This document shows, one piece after another, positions 1 through 7,823 of a DNA stretch of 8,638 nucleotides. Position 1 is the first letter of the stretch. Every line of letters begins with the position of its first letter. The notes below the pieces were generated by a model. That model was not told where the DNA came from, searched no databases, and saw only the letters and a list, made by a program, of their open reading frames with translations. Where the stretch lies: the NCBI GenBank assembly GCA_964345365.1, contig CAYFQR010000043.1, forward strand, positions 1 to 8,638, given 5' to 3'. The stretch is from RUG754 sp964345365. Its GTDB lineage: Bacteria; Bacillota; Clostridia; Peptostreptococcales; Anaerovoracaceae. Made by a program: the position numbers and the translations under genes.

Positions 1-1110
1 GACGCCACTCCGAGCCTGGATAATGAGGCTCGCGAGGCTTTCGCGAAACTCGAGCGTGGCGAAAAGGATGAAGTCGAACTCTGGCAGTGGTTCAGAGATG
101 AATCTCTGAAGGAATTCACAAGAGTATATGACATGCTCGGTATCTCTTATGACTCCTATGCCGGAGAGTCCTTCTATTCGGACAAGATGCCTGCGGTTGT
201 AGCAGAGCTTAAGGAAAAGAAGCTTTTAGTAGAATCGCAGGGAGCCGAGATTGTCGACTTGGAACCTTACGGACTAACGCCTGCGCCTATTTTGAAATCC
301 GACGGCTCGACCCTCTATATAACAAGAGACCTCGCATGCGCGAAATACCGCAAGAAGACCTATGATTTCTATAAGAATATCTATGTCGTGGCTTCGCAGC
401 AGAATCTCCACTTCCAACAGCTCAAAAAGATTATCGAGCTAATGGGATATGAATGGGCGAAGGATATAGTTCATGTACCTTTCGGACTTGTGAGCCTTGA
501 AGACGGCACTATGTCAACAAGAGCCGGCAGGGTGGTATTCTTAGAGGATGTACTTAACCGCGCCATAGAAGAAACGCGTGCCATAATAAAAGAAAAGGGC
601 GTTGCCACGGACAATATCGAAGAGACCGCCAAACAGGTCGGGGTAGGGGCGGTTGTATTCAATGAGCTTTCAAATAACAGAATCAAGGACTATGTATTCA
701 GCTGGAAACAGGTTCTCGACTTTAATGGAGAAACGGGGCCTTATGTTCAGTATACACATGCAAGATGTACATCTATCTTAAGGAATGCCGGGGAAGAAAC
801 CGTGAAAAAAGCATTGGAAGGGAATCTCTCAGCCGAGTATATAACGAGCGATTCGTCATATGAGCTTACGAAGAAGATATATCAACTTCCGAGTGTGATA
901 ATTGAAGCGGGACATAAGTACGAGCCTTCGATTTTGACTCGTCATATAGTCGATATGGCACAGACATTCAATAAATTCTATCATGACGAACACATACTTG
1001 TCGATGACGAAAACGAAAAGCTCTCCAAGCTTAAGCTCGTCATAGCCGCCAAGACCGCTATTAAGAACGGACTCGGGCTTCTCGGAATCGAATCACCGGA
1101 AAGAATGTAG
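1..1110 (+). CDS. argS: Arginyl-tRNA synthetase, C-terminal 369 residues (5' end outside window)
   Basis: This cytoplasmic class I enzyme charges tRNA-Arg with arginine using ATP. The reading frame is open from the first base and starts in the catalytic domain (DATPSLDNEAR, then GESFY around visible residues 55-59). The missing 5' part, about 190-200 codons judged by usual ArgS length, would hold the HIGH motif. Seen here: the ITRDLACAKYRKKTYDF block, the SQQNLHFQQL block, and the KMSKS-equivalent loop read as TMSTRAG at visible residues 170-176. The DALR-type anticodon-binding domain carries GPYVQYTHARCTSILRNAG, and the protein ends with the family-typical LLGIESPERM. The first Lys of KMSKS is Thr and the Lys usual after MSTR is Ala. 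Degenerate KMSKS loops are known in ArgRS, so the gene is probably active. The next gene begins 18 nt downstream and its Shine-Dalgarno overlaps this stop codon, which suggests co-transcription. Confidence 0.97.
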   Translation, partial: DATPSLDNEAREAFAKLERGEKDEVELWQWFRDESLKEFTRVYDMLGISYDSYAGESFYSDKMPAVVAELKEKKLLVESQGAEIVDLEPYGLTPAPILKSDGSTLYITRDLACAKYRKKTYDFYKNIYVVASQQNLHFQQLKKIIELMGYEWAKDIVHVPFGLVSLEDGTMSTRAGRVVFLEDVLNRAIEETRAIIKEKGVATDNIEETAKQVGVGAVVFNELSNNRIKDYVFSWKQVLDFNGETGPYVQYTHARCTSILRNAGEETVKKALEGNLSAEYITSDSSYELTKKIYQLPSVIIEAGHKYEPSILTRHIVDMAQTFNKFYHDEHILVDDENEKLSKLKLVIAAKTAIKNGLGLLGIESPERM

Positions 1111-1128
1111 GGGGACAAAGAAAAGCAA

Positions 1129-2001
1129 ATGAGGTATATCGGAGATATATATAGACCGCCGAGCGAGGCATACAGTTTGCTTGTGCAGATTACCGTAGGC
1201 TGCTCACACAACAAATGCACATTCTGCAGCATGTACAAAAAAAAGACTTTCAGGCTGAGACCGGTAAACGAAGTAATGGAGGATTTGGAATGGGCAAGGG
1301 CGCATTACAGGAGAGTCGAGAGGATTTTCCTCTGTGACGGTGACGCGCTTTGCCTGACGAACTCGAAGCTTCTGGAAGTGCTCGACAAAATAAAAGAGCT
1401 TTTCCCCGAGTGTGAAAGGGTTTCATCATATGGCAGGACAAGCGCCGCACTCAGAAAGAGCGATGCGGAGCTTAAGGAGCTCAGAGAGCACGGACTTAAG
1501 ATGATTTATCTCGGTGCCGAATCGGGTTCAGATAAGGTGCTGAGCCTTGTGAACAAGGGAGAGACCGCGGAGCAGCTCATAGAAGGTGTAAATAAGCTCG
1601 AGGGAGCGGGGATAAAGACTTCGGTGACATTTATAGCGGGGCTGGGCGGGAGAGACCTCATGGAAGAGCATGCCGTTCAAACAGGAAAAATGATCAGCCG
1701 GATGAATGCGAGCTATGTGAGCATTCTGACGCTGATGCTCGAGGAACCGGCTCCGATACTCAAGGATTATAAAGAAGGAAGGTTCAAGCTTTTGTCACCC
1801 GAAGAAGTCCTCAGGGAATCAATAATAGTGCTTGAAAACGCCAAACCTGAAAAATCATGTATTTTCAGGTCGAATCACGCGTCAAACTATGTTTCGCTGA
1901 GAGGTAATCTTCCTGAGGACAACGAAAAAATGATAGAATCATTGAAACGATGCATTGATAACCGAAAACTGATAAAGGATGAGCGTTTCCGAATGCTCTA
2001 A
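1129..2001 (+). CDS. Radical SAM protein with CX4CX2C cluster motif
   Basis: A 290-residue radical SAM protein, predicted to use a 4Fe-4S cluster to cleave S-adenosylmethionine. Its substrate is unknown. The cluster ligands are probably Cys25, Cys30 and Cys33 in GCSHNKCTFCSMY. This is CX4CX2C rather than the canonical CX3CX2C, and the codons read cleanly. Further signs are the core block YLGAESGSDKVLSLVNKG (around residues 127-144), of the type seen in Elp3/MiaB-like TIM-barrel cores, a GLGG loop, and a C-terminal FRSNHASNY block (residues 246-254) that I recall from clostridial proteins of this type. There is no B12-binding domain. The start ATG is preceded by AGGGGG at 1109-1114, a somewhat long 14-nt spacing. 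It sits between argS and a second radical SAM gene with short gaps, so it is likely in the same operon. Family placement is secure, function is not. Confidence 0.9.
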   Translation: MRYIGDIYRPPSEAYSLLVQITVGCSHNKCTFCSMYKKKTFRLRPVNEVMEDLEWARAHYRRVERIFLCDGDALCLTNSKLLEVLDKIKELFPECERVSSYGRTSAALRKSDAELKELREHGLKMIYLGAESGSDKVLSLVNKGETAEQLIEGVNKLEGAGIKTSVTFIAGLGGRDLMEEHAVQTGKMISRMNASYVSILTLMLEEPAPILKDYKEGRFKLLSPEEVLRESIIVLENAKPEKSCIFRSNHASNYVSLRGNLPEDNEKMIESLKRCIDNRKLIKDERFRML

Positions 2002-2002
2002 A

Positions 2003-2007
2003 AAGGA
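2003..2007 (+). promoter_or_regulatory. Ribosome binding site AAGGA choosing the ATG at 2015
   Basis: AAGGA lies 7 nt before the ATG at 2015. The longer in-frame ATG at 1979 overlaps the previous gene and has no usefully spaced Shine-Dalgarno. The protein starting at 2015 (MKILLTTLNSQYVHSN) also begins where this family normally begins. Confidence 0.75.
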
Positions 2008-2014
2008 ACTGCCA

Positions 2015-3568
2015 ATGAAGATATTGCTGACAACATTAAACTCACAATATGTACATTCCAATCCGGCTCTTCGCTATCTTTATACGGTAGTTGCGAATGA
2101 AAAATCCGATGTAAGCCTAAGGGAGTTTACAATAAATAACGACCTCAAATATATCTATACGGAAGTAATAAGAGCAAACTATGATTTGGTTTGCTTTTCT
2201 TGCTACTTATGGAACATTGAGCAGATAAAGGAACTCTCAAGCGACCTCAAAAAAGCCGAACCGGAGATAAAAATAATGCTCGGGGGCCCTGAGGTGAGCT
2301 TCATGATACCCGAGTTCATGAAAAGGAATCCTTGGTGTGATTATATAGTCTCCGGAGAGGGTGAATACGCGTTTTACAGGTTCGTGCGCGCGATGGACGG
2401 CGTAAGAACCGAAGGCTGTCTTACGCTTTTGGATGAGCTCAGCACAATACCTGGACTCTCTTATAGGGACAACGGGAAGATATTTATAAACGGCGAGTCG
2501 AAACCGATGAACTTCAATGCCATCCCGTTTCCTTATTCGATTCTCGAACCGGAACAGGATAAGGTCGTATATTATGAGTCATCAAGAGGCTGCCCTTATA
2601 ACTGTTCGTACTGCCTTTCATCTGTCGACAAGGAGCTCAGAACCCTCGATACGACGAGGGTATATCGAGAGATTACATATTTTTTGTTTAAGCGTGTTAT
2701 GCAGGTAAAGTTCATAGACAGGACATTTAATTTCAGTGCAAACAGAGCAAAGAATATATTAAGTCACATAATCGAAAGCGACAACGGTTTCACCAATTTT
2801 CAGTTTGAGATTTGCGGAGAATTGATAGATGATGAGATGCTGCGCATCCTAAAAAAAGCGAGAAAAGGATTGTTCAGATTTGAAATCGGGATTCAGTCGC
2901 TGAATCCACGGACTCTCGAAGCTGTTAACAGGCATTACGACGAAACAAGGCTGTTTAATAATATTAAAGAACTTATAGCGCTTGGAAACTGCCATGTTCA
3001 CACGGATTTGATTGCGGGGCTCCCTTATGAAAGCCTTGAATCATTCGGACTTGGTTTCAACAAGGCTTACGGTCTGAAGTCCGATATGCTGCAATTAGGT
3101 TTTTTGAAGGTACTCAAAGGCACTCCGATGTACGAAAACTGTGAGAGATACGGCATTGTATACAGGGAAAAGGCGCCTTATGAGGTTATTTCGACGGATT
3201 ACCTGAGTGCAGAGGAGCTTGTGCACATCAGGATGATTGAAAATATGCTCGACATATATTATAACCGCGGAGGATTCACGAATACTCTTGAATATATGAT
3301 TGAGAGTTTTTCGAGTGAACATGGGCTTTCGGCATTTGACTTTTATTCGCGCCTCGCGGACTTCTACTATGAGGGAGGTTACCAACATCGAGACCGCCGC
3401 AAGGACGACCAATATCGGATAATGCTTAAATTTGCCAAGAAATTAGAGCGCGAGGTCGGGCCCGCCGATTTGTCAAATTGGGCGGAATACATGCTGACCA
3501 AGGATTTGGAAGCCAACTTCGACGAACTGAATTACCGGCGCTTCATGTCAAAGGGCTGGGATATATAG
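2015..3568 (+). CDS. B12-binding-type radical SAM protein, DUF4080-like
   Basis: A 517-residue cytoplasmic protein. Residues about 1-135 form a B12-binding-like Rossmann domain with the family start MKILLTTLNSQYVHSNPALRYL and a GGPEVSF loop at residues 90-96. I see no classical DxHxxG cobalamin motif, so cofactor binding is inferred from the family only. The radical SAM core spans about residues 185-400, with the canonical CX3CX2C motif GCPYNCSYC (Cys193, Cys197, Cys200), an FIDRTFN block and the core motif GIQSLNPRTLEAVNRH. The last 110-120 residues match my memory of the DUF4080 tail on clostridial enzymes of this layout. Substrate unknown; methylation or another radical modification of a metabolite or RNA is possible. 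It starts 13 nt after the preceding radical SAM gene and is followed 11 nt later by a TPR gene, so the three are probably co-expressed. Confidence 0.9.
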   Translation: MKILLTTLNSQYVHSNPALRYLYTVVANEKSDVSLREFTINNDLKYIYTEVIRANYDLVCFSCYLWNIEQIKELSSDLKKAEPEIKIMLGGPEVSFMIPEFMKRNPWCDYIVSGEGEYAFYRFVRAMDGVRTEGCLTLLDELSTIPGLSYRDNGKIFINGESKPMNFNAIPFPYSILEPEQDKVVYYESSRGCPYNCSYCLSSVDKELRTLDTTRVYREITYFLFKRVMQVKFIDRTFNFSANRAKNILSHIIESDNGFTNFQFEICGELIDDEMLRILKKARKGLFRFEIGIQSLNPRTLEAVNRHYDETRLFNNIKELIALGNCHVHTDLIAGLPYESLESFGLGFNKAYGLKSDMLQLGFLKVLKGTPMYENCERYGIVYREKAPYEVISTDYLSAEELVHIRMIENMLDIYYNRGGFTNTLEYMIESFSSEHGLSAFDFYSRLADFYYEGGYQHRDRRKDDQYRIMLKFAKKLEREVGPADLSNWAEYMLTKDLEANFDELNYRRFMSKGWDI

Positions 3569-3573
3569 AAAGG
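3569..3573 (+). promoter_or_regulatory. Ribosome binding site AAAGG choosing the ATG at 3580
   Basis: AAAGG starts just after the upstream TAG stop (3566-3568) and lies 6 nt before the ATG at 3580. A longer in-frame ATG at 3478 would overlap the radical SAM gene by about 90 nt and add residues that are only a shifted-frame reading of it. Confidence 0.7.
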
Positions 3574-3579
3574 CTTATC

Positions 3580-4752
3580 ATGAATATAGAAAAAAATGAC
3601 AGGATAGGAGAATTGCTCACAAAACACATAAAAGAAATGATTTTTGACGAGCTTTCGGAGGACTACTTAAAGAGAGCCGGTATATTTGACATATTAAACG
3701 GAGTGCCGGTGCCTATAAGAAGGACGGATTTTGACAGTATTACCGTCCTGAAAATCGCAATGAACATGTCATTTATAATCGGCTGCGACCCTCGTTTTAA
3801 GTATAAAGAAAACTACATAGCCTATATACATAGGAATTTCGACGAAAAATTTGCCGAAGGTCTCATAGCTCAAGGAGTGAAGGCTGCACAGGACGGCGAC
3901 CTTGACAGAGCTATGATAGACTTCAGGGCGGCTTTTCAGATTGACCCGGGTAGTGCGGATGCATATTACTGCTATGGAAGGGCGCTGAAGGATAAGTATG
4001 AGAGAATATCGATTGCAACGGAATTAGAGGACATTTCACAGGCATCTGTTTCTGTCGCCAATGACTTGATAGGAAGATTCAAGGCGGAGTCCATAGAGGC
4101 TTTCGAGACCGCCTGTTCTAAAAACCCGCTGCATGCCGAGAGTCACTATTTTTTAGGCTATGCCTATCTCAATATGGGGCTCTATATCAAGGCGAAACTC
4201 GTCTGGGAAGAATATCTTAAGCTGATGGATGAAAAAGGCGTATCTTCACTGACGGGAGAGGAGACGAAAGAGCTTAAAGACAGTATAGACGAAATAAAAG
4301 AAAGGCTGATGCAGCTCGAAGAACCCGTCAAAATCGAAGAAGGCTATAATTTGATTCTTTCCGGTAAGTTTGAGGAGGGGATAAGGGCGCTTAAGCCATA
4401 TACTGAAAGCATTTTCAAAGAATGGTGGCCGCTTTGGTATTATCTTGCGACCGCCTACAGAGAGCTCGGAAGGATAGCGGAGAATGACCTGCTTGCATCC
4501 GGAACGGGAATTGATATAGGTGACGACAGTGTGACGAGGGCGGCTTACGAGGAGGCAATAAGATACTATAAAGAGGTGCTGAGATACAATCCTTCCAACA
4601 GGGATGCGATGGGCGAACTCGCAGATTTGTACGATAAACTGGGAAATGACGAGATGTCATTAAAATATAAAAACAAAATTGATATCGTAATGAACAATGC
4701 GGAAATGGATAGAGAAATGCTTAGGGGAAAAGAAGAACCCAAGCTAAATTGA
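3580..4752 (+). CDS. TPR-repeat protein, 390 residues, function unknown
   Basis: A soluble, mostly helical protein with no signal peptide or membrane segment. The first about 85 residues (MNIEKNDRIGELLTKHIKEMIFDEL onward) form a non-TPR head that I do not recognise. Tetratricopeptide-like helix pairs follow: an AQGVKAAQDGDLDRAMIDFRAAFQIDP unit with AYYCYGRAL, an AFETACSKNPLHAESHYFLGYAYLNMGLYIKAKLVWEEYL unit, a GKFEEGIRALKPY unit with WYYLATAYRELGR, and a final EEAIRYYKEVLRYNP unit with GELADLYDKLGN. A charged, helix-prone stretch (KELKDSIDEIKERLMQLEE) lies between the second and third groups. TPRs usually bind proteins. Its position 11 nt after a radical SAM gene suggests a scaffold or partner role for that enzyme, but the sequence does not prove it. 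It is the last gene of the cluster; no stem-loop terminator is visible after it. Confidence 0.88.
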   Translation: MNIEKNDRIGELLTKHIKEMIFDELSEDYLKRAGIFDILNGVPVPIRRTDFDSITVLKIAMNMSFIIGCDPRFKYKENYIAYIHRNFDEKFAEGLIAQGVKAAQDGDLDRAMIDFRAAFQIDPGSADAYYCYGRALKDKYERISIATELEDISQASVSVANDLIGRFKAESIEAFETACSKNPLHAESHYFLGYAYLNMGLYIKAKLVWEEYLKLMDEKGVSSLTGEETKELKDSIDEIKERLMQLEEPVKIEEGYNLILSGKFEEGIRALKPYTESIFKEWWPLWYYLATAYRELGRIAENDLLASGTGIDIGDDSVTRAAYEEAIRYYKEVLRYNPSNRDAMGELADLYDKLGNDEMSLKYKNKIDIVMNNAEMDREMLRGKEEPKLN

Positions 4753-4761
4753 TTTGTCTCC

Positions 4762-4777
4762 AAAAAAAAAAAAAAAA
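4762..4777. repeat. 16-nt A homopolymer in the intergenic gap
   Basis: A run of 16 A begins 9 nt after the TPR gene stop. No GC-rich stem stands beside it on either side, so it is not a normal rho-independent terminator on either strand. It may be an intrinsically curved or slippage-prone tract, and its exact length is open to sequencing error. Confidence 0.85.
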
Positions 4778-4805
4778 CTGTTTCAAAAAAGTTTAAAGAC
4801 TTATT

Positions 4806-4833
4806 TTGTGATTAGGATATTTAAAAAGATAAT
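4806..4833 (+). promoter_or_regulatory. Candidate sigma-A promoter for the zinc-ribbon/TPM pair
   Basis: TTGTGA (4806-4811) and GATAAT (4828-4833) are separated by 16 nt. They match the TTGACA/TATAAT consensus at 4 and 5 of 6 bases. This 115-nt gap is the only sizeable break between the argS cluster and the zinc-ribbon gene, which fits a new transcription start. AT-rich DNA gives such matches by chance, so this is tentative. Confidence 0.4.
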
Positions 4834-4854
4834 ATGATTTTTTGGTTGAATATG

Positions 4855-4859
4855 AGGAG
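4855..4859 (+). promoter_or_regulatory. Ribosome binding site AGGAG choosing the GTG at 4868
   Basis: AGGAG is 8 nt before GTG 4868, an ideal spacing, but only 2 nt before the longer in-frame TTG at 4862. The gene therefore most likely starts with GTG at 4868. Confidence 0.7.
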
Positions 4860-4867
4860 AATTGTTT

Positions 4868-5947
4868 GTGGGAAATATTAAAGAACAAAAATGTCCTTCT
4901 TGTGCTTCCGCAATGAGATTTGACCCCGATATGGGGCTTCTCGTATGTGACTACTGCGGGACGGTCTTAGAGGTCGAGGCGGCAGGAAAAAAACAGACGG
5001 ACAACAAAGGAATCGAAGGATTTGATTTCGCTTCGCTGAATGAGATGGCTGAGGTACAGAACCCGGATAATCTCCCGATTTATGTCTGTGTTTCATGCGG
5101 AGCGGAGGTGATCGCCAATCCGGAGCAGTTTGCGCTTACATGCCCTTATTGCATGAACAATATCGTTCTTACGGACAAGGTGTCCGGAAACATGAGACCG
5201 AACAAGGTTGTACCTTTTCAAATTAATTCAAAAGAACTGCCGAAATCCGTTCGGGACTATTACAAGGGGAAGAAGCTGCTTCCGAGAGGTTTTTTCTCGG
5301 AGAGTAAGATAGGCAAAGTCACCGGGCTATATGTTCCTTTCTGGATATTCAACGGTACAATCAGCGGTGAGATAAGTTTTGACTGCGAAAAGTCGTCATC
5401 GCACAGAAGCGGCGATTACATAATTACCGAAACCGAACATTACGATGTGGTACGCGATGTTTCGGTTGATTTTGATGACTTGCCTGTAGACGCGAGCAAC
5501 AAGGTTGATGATGACCTCATGGACTCTCTTGAGCCTTTCTATATGGAAGACGCCGTGGATTTCAACACGGGTTATTTGGCAGGGTTCACAGCTGACAGGT
5601 TCGATGTCGAATCCGAAGTAATTTCAGACAGAGCGGCGGGACGCATGGCAAATTCCGCGTTGAGTCTCGTAAGAAGTGATGTCGCATCTGAATATGACAG
5701 CATTTCTCAGACGGGAAGCAGACTTACAGCTTCCGTAGATGTTAAATACACTCTTCTTCCCGTATATCTGTTTGATGTACACCACAGGAATAACAGCTAC
5801 AGCTTCGCGGTAAACGGTCAGACCGGAAAAGTCGTCGGCAGACTGCCTATAGACAAGGGTGTGGCAATCAGCCGCTTCATTTCGAGGGTGGGCATTGTTT
5901 CCGCACTTTTGTTCGCAGGTTTTGTTGCCAGTTATTTTATGGGGTGA
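4868..5947 (+). CDS. Double zinc-ribbon protein with C-terminal membrane anchor
   Basis: A 359-residue protein starting at GTG. Two zinc-ribbon motifs are clear: Cys9/Cys12 with Cys27/Cys30 (KCPSC and CDYCG), and Cys74/Cys77 with Cys92/Cys95 (CVSCG and CPYC). Each has 14 residues between its CX2C pairs. The middle part is a conserved, mostly beta-looking domain with VPFQI and YVPFWIFNGTISGEISFD blocks and a later LLPVYLFDVHHRNNSYSFAVNGQTGKVVG stretch. It ends in one hydrophobic helix at about residues 341-358 with almost nothing after it, so it is probably tail-anchored with the zinc ribbons in the cytoplasm. Related proteins are often labelled TFIIB-type zinc-ribbon or, wrongly, PriA-like. 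The TPM gene starts 6 nt later and its Shine-Dalgarno overlaps this stop, a pairing I recall from other Clostridia. The biochemical role is unknown; a membrane-linked chaperone or assembly role is inference. Confidence 0.88.
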   Translation: MGNIKEQKCPSCASAMRFDPDMGLLVCDYCGTVLEVEAAGKKQTDNKGIEGFDFASLNEMAEVQNPDNLPIYVCVSCGAEVIANPEQFALTCPYCMNNIVLTDKVSGNMRPNKVVPFQINSKELPKSVRDYYKGKKLLPRGFFSESKIGKVTGLYVPFWIFNGTISGEISFDCEKSSSHRSGDYIITETEHYDVVRDVSVDFDDLPVDASNKVDDDLMDSLEPFYMEDAVDFNTGYLAGFTADRFDVESEVISDRAAGRMANSALSLVRSDVASEYDSISQTGSRLTASVDVKYTLLPVYLFDVHHRNNSYSFAVNGQTGKVVGRLPIDKGVAISRFISRVGIVSALLFAGFVASYFMG

Positions 5948-5953
5948 TAAAAA

Positions 5954-7777
5954 ATGAAAAAGATATTAAAAAATCTCATCATAGTTTTGATATTTTCCAT
6001 GCTGCTCGGCAATATGGGTTCTTTAGTTTATGCGGAGGAAAATTATTCTGAAGATTATTACAGAGCGAGCAGCAAAACGGGAGACCTTTCCGAAACTGAA
6101 AGAAATGAACTTGACAAAGACTGCATCAAATTCATTGAAAAATTCAAAATTGACATGGTGCTTCTCACTTATGACAGAGGAGAAGATGATAAAACCGACC
6201 TTAAATCTTTTGCGGACGGTTATTACGAGGATTGCAATTTCGGATACGGCGATACGAAGGACGGCATTATGGCAACCTTCGACACCTACAAAAAAACAGT
6301 CCAATATACTTTTTACGGCAAAGCTATAGGCCTAATACCTGACAGCTATGCGGATTTCGCCGCGAAGGAAGCGGTAAAACAACTTGATAAATACGGGGAG
6401 TTCGGAGTTCTCTACACATCACTCATCTATATGAGAGATTACCTCGACGATAAGCGGGGACAGGCGGCTTCCGGCAAATCGGAACCTGTTATTGATGAGC
6501 CTGTAAAGGAAGAGGACACAAGCAAACCGGTCAATACGGCTGCAATGCCTGATTGGTACCCCGAGGATATATCCAAATTCGAATTCTTCCATGACCCCGA
6601 TGCACCGAGGGTAGTAGACACAGCCGATATATTTACGGACAATGAAGAAAAAGAGCTCGCGTTGCTGATAAAAGAGGCAAGTGCGGAAGCAAACAAGGAT
6701 ATAGTTATATTTACGGATGTATCCACTTACGGCCTTGAAAGAAAGATATATGCGGCGGACTTTTATGACTTTAACGGTTACGGCTTCGGAGATGACCGTG
6801 AGGGAGTATGTCTTATGATATGCATGGACCCTGATGACAGAGGATGGTGGACGTGTTGCACGGGCCCTGACACCATGGAACTTTATACCGAGAGCATAGC
6901 CAATCAGATAGAAGATGAGCTTTATTATTATATGGCTAACGGGGATTATGGCTCGGGAGTTGCCGACTGGATCGAAAACATGAAAACACTTTTCATCAAG
7001 GGAATTCCATTCGCACCTGATTGGTATCCCGACAGAGATGCGGAGTTTGTGAGGATACATGACACGAATGCTCCGAGAGCAAGCGACATCACAGGAGACC
7101 TTACCGAAGAACAACTCGAATATCTCGAAAAGAGATGCAGAGAAATGTCCGAGAGGTTCGGCTATGATATCGTAGTTCATATTGCGGATAACACATTCGG
7201 AATGGGCCGGTACGGATATCCCGAGGAGTTCTATTATTACAACGGCTACGGTTTCGGCGACAATTATGAAGGCATAATCGCGGTGCTTTACAAATATTCG
7301 GATACCGCCTCAATACACGCCTACGGCAAGGCGAATGACAAGCTCACCGAAACCAACCACTCGAGGCTTGTGGCGCACAGTGAAATAGAAGACCAATATA
7401 AAGCGGCAGTTAAGTTCCTCGATAATATCGAACACATGGAAAAAACGGGCAGGGTTCCGAGAACCATGTTTGAATGGATAATTGCAGCGGTTTTGTCTTT
7501 AATTGTCGGCGCAGTCTTTGCAGCCATTGATTACCTGCGGGCGAAGGCGGGGATGAAGACACCGAGCATCGCATTTGACGCGAACAACTATGTGGTAAGA
7601 GGAAGCCTCTACATTAAAGGCGTTCTTGACAGGTATCTCAGGACTACAACCACGAAAACATATGACCCCGAAGACGACGACAGCGGCAGCTCAAGTTCGG
7701 GCGGCGGCTCATCTTATTCGAGTTCATATTCGGGTTCATCCGGAAGCTCACACACGGGCTCCGGCAGAAGCTTTTAA
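5954..7777 (+). CDS. Exported membrane protein with three tandem TPM domains
   Basis: A 607-residue protein. Residues 1-27 are a signal peptide (MKKILKN start, hydrophobic core, likely cut after VYA). Three TPM-like (TLP18.3/Psb32/MOLO-1) domains follow at about 36-165, 212-347 and 369-496. Each has the domain signature in register: NFGYGD (95-100), NGYGFGD (274-280) and NGYGFGD (430-436). The second and third are each introduced by PDWYP (199-203 and 355-359) and an FxxxHDxxAPR segment, so they are duplicated modules; the first is more diverged. A membrane helix at about 506-524 is followed by positive residues (RAKAGMK), which predicts an outside N-terminal part and a cytoplasmic tail. The tail is Ser/Gly-rich and ends in GSGRSF, like many YgcG/TPM proteins. 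GGGGTGA (5941-5947) is the ribosome binding site. TPM domains have been tied to phosphatase activity or to membrane-protein repair and assembly in other organisms; the role here is unknown. Confidence 0.9.
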   Translation: MKKILKNLIIVLIFSMLLGNMGSLVYAEENYSEDYYRASSKTGDLSETERNELDKDCIKFIEKFKIDMVLLTYDRGEDDKTDLKSFADGYYEDCNFGYGDTKDGIMATFDTYKKTVQYTFYGKAIGLIPDSYADFAAKEAVKQLDKYGEFGVLYTSLIYMRDYLDDKRGQAASGKSEPVIDEPVKEEDTSKPVNTAAMPDWYPEDISKFEFFHDPDAPRVVDTADIFTDNEEKELALLIKEASAEANKDIVIFTDVSTYGLERKIYAADFYDFNGYGFGDDREGVCLMICMDPDDRGWWTCCTGPDTMELYTESIANQIEDELYYYMANGDYGSGVADWIENMKTLFIKGIPFAPDWYPDRDAEFVRIHDTNAPRASDITGDLTEEQLEYLEKRCREMSERFGYDIVVHIADNTFGMGRYGYPEEFYYYNGYGFGDNYEGIIAVLYKYSDTASIHAYGKANDKLTETNHSRLVAHSEIEDQYKAAVKFLDNIEHMEKTGRVPRTMFEWIIAAVLSLIVGAVFAAIDYLRAKAGMKTPSIAFDANNYVVRGSLYIKGVLDRYLRTTTTKTYDPEDDDSGSSSSGGGSSYSSSYSGSSGSSHTGSGRSF

Positions 7778-7823
7778 TACCGGCTACTTTGAAGCTATAA
7801 TCAAAGAGCGGGTTGTAATACTT

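Noticed and set aside
3478..3579. Longer N-terminus of the TPR protein from the ATG at 3478
   Set aside because: It overlaps the radical SAM gene by about 90 nt and has no good ribosome binding site, while ATG 3580 has AAAGG 6 nt upstream.
4762..4794. Possible rho-independent terminator after the TPR gene
   Set aside because: Only a 5-bp AT-rich pairing (AAACT with AGTTT) is available and the A-tract is on the wrong side for a + strand terminator.
4862..4867. TTG start for the zinc-ribbon gene
   Set aside because: It lies only 2 nt after AGGAG, too close for initiation; GTG 4868 has ideal spacing.
6419..7180. A 253-codon open frame on the - strand inside the TPM gene
   Set aside because: It is the antisense of strongly supported TPM coding sequence, with no recognisable domain; codon bias of the sense gene explains the lack of stops.
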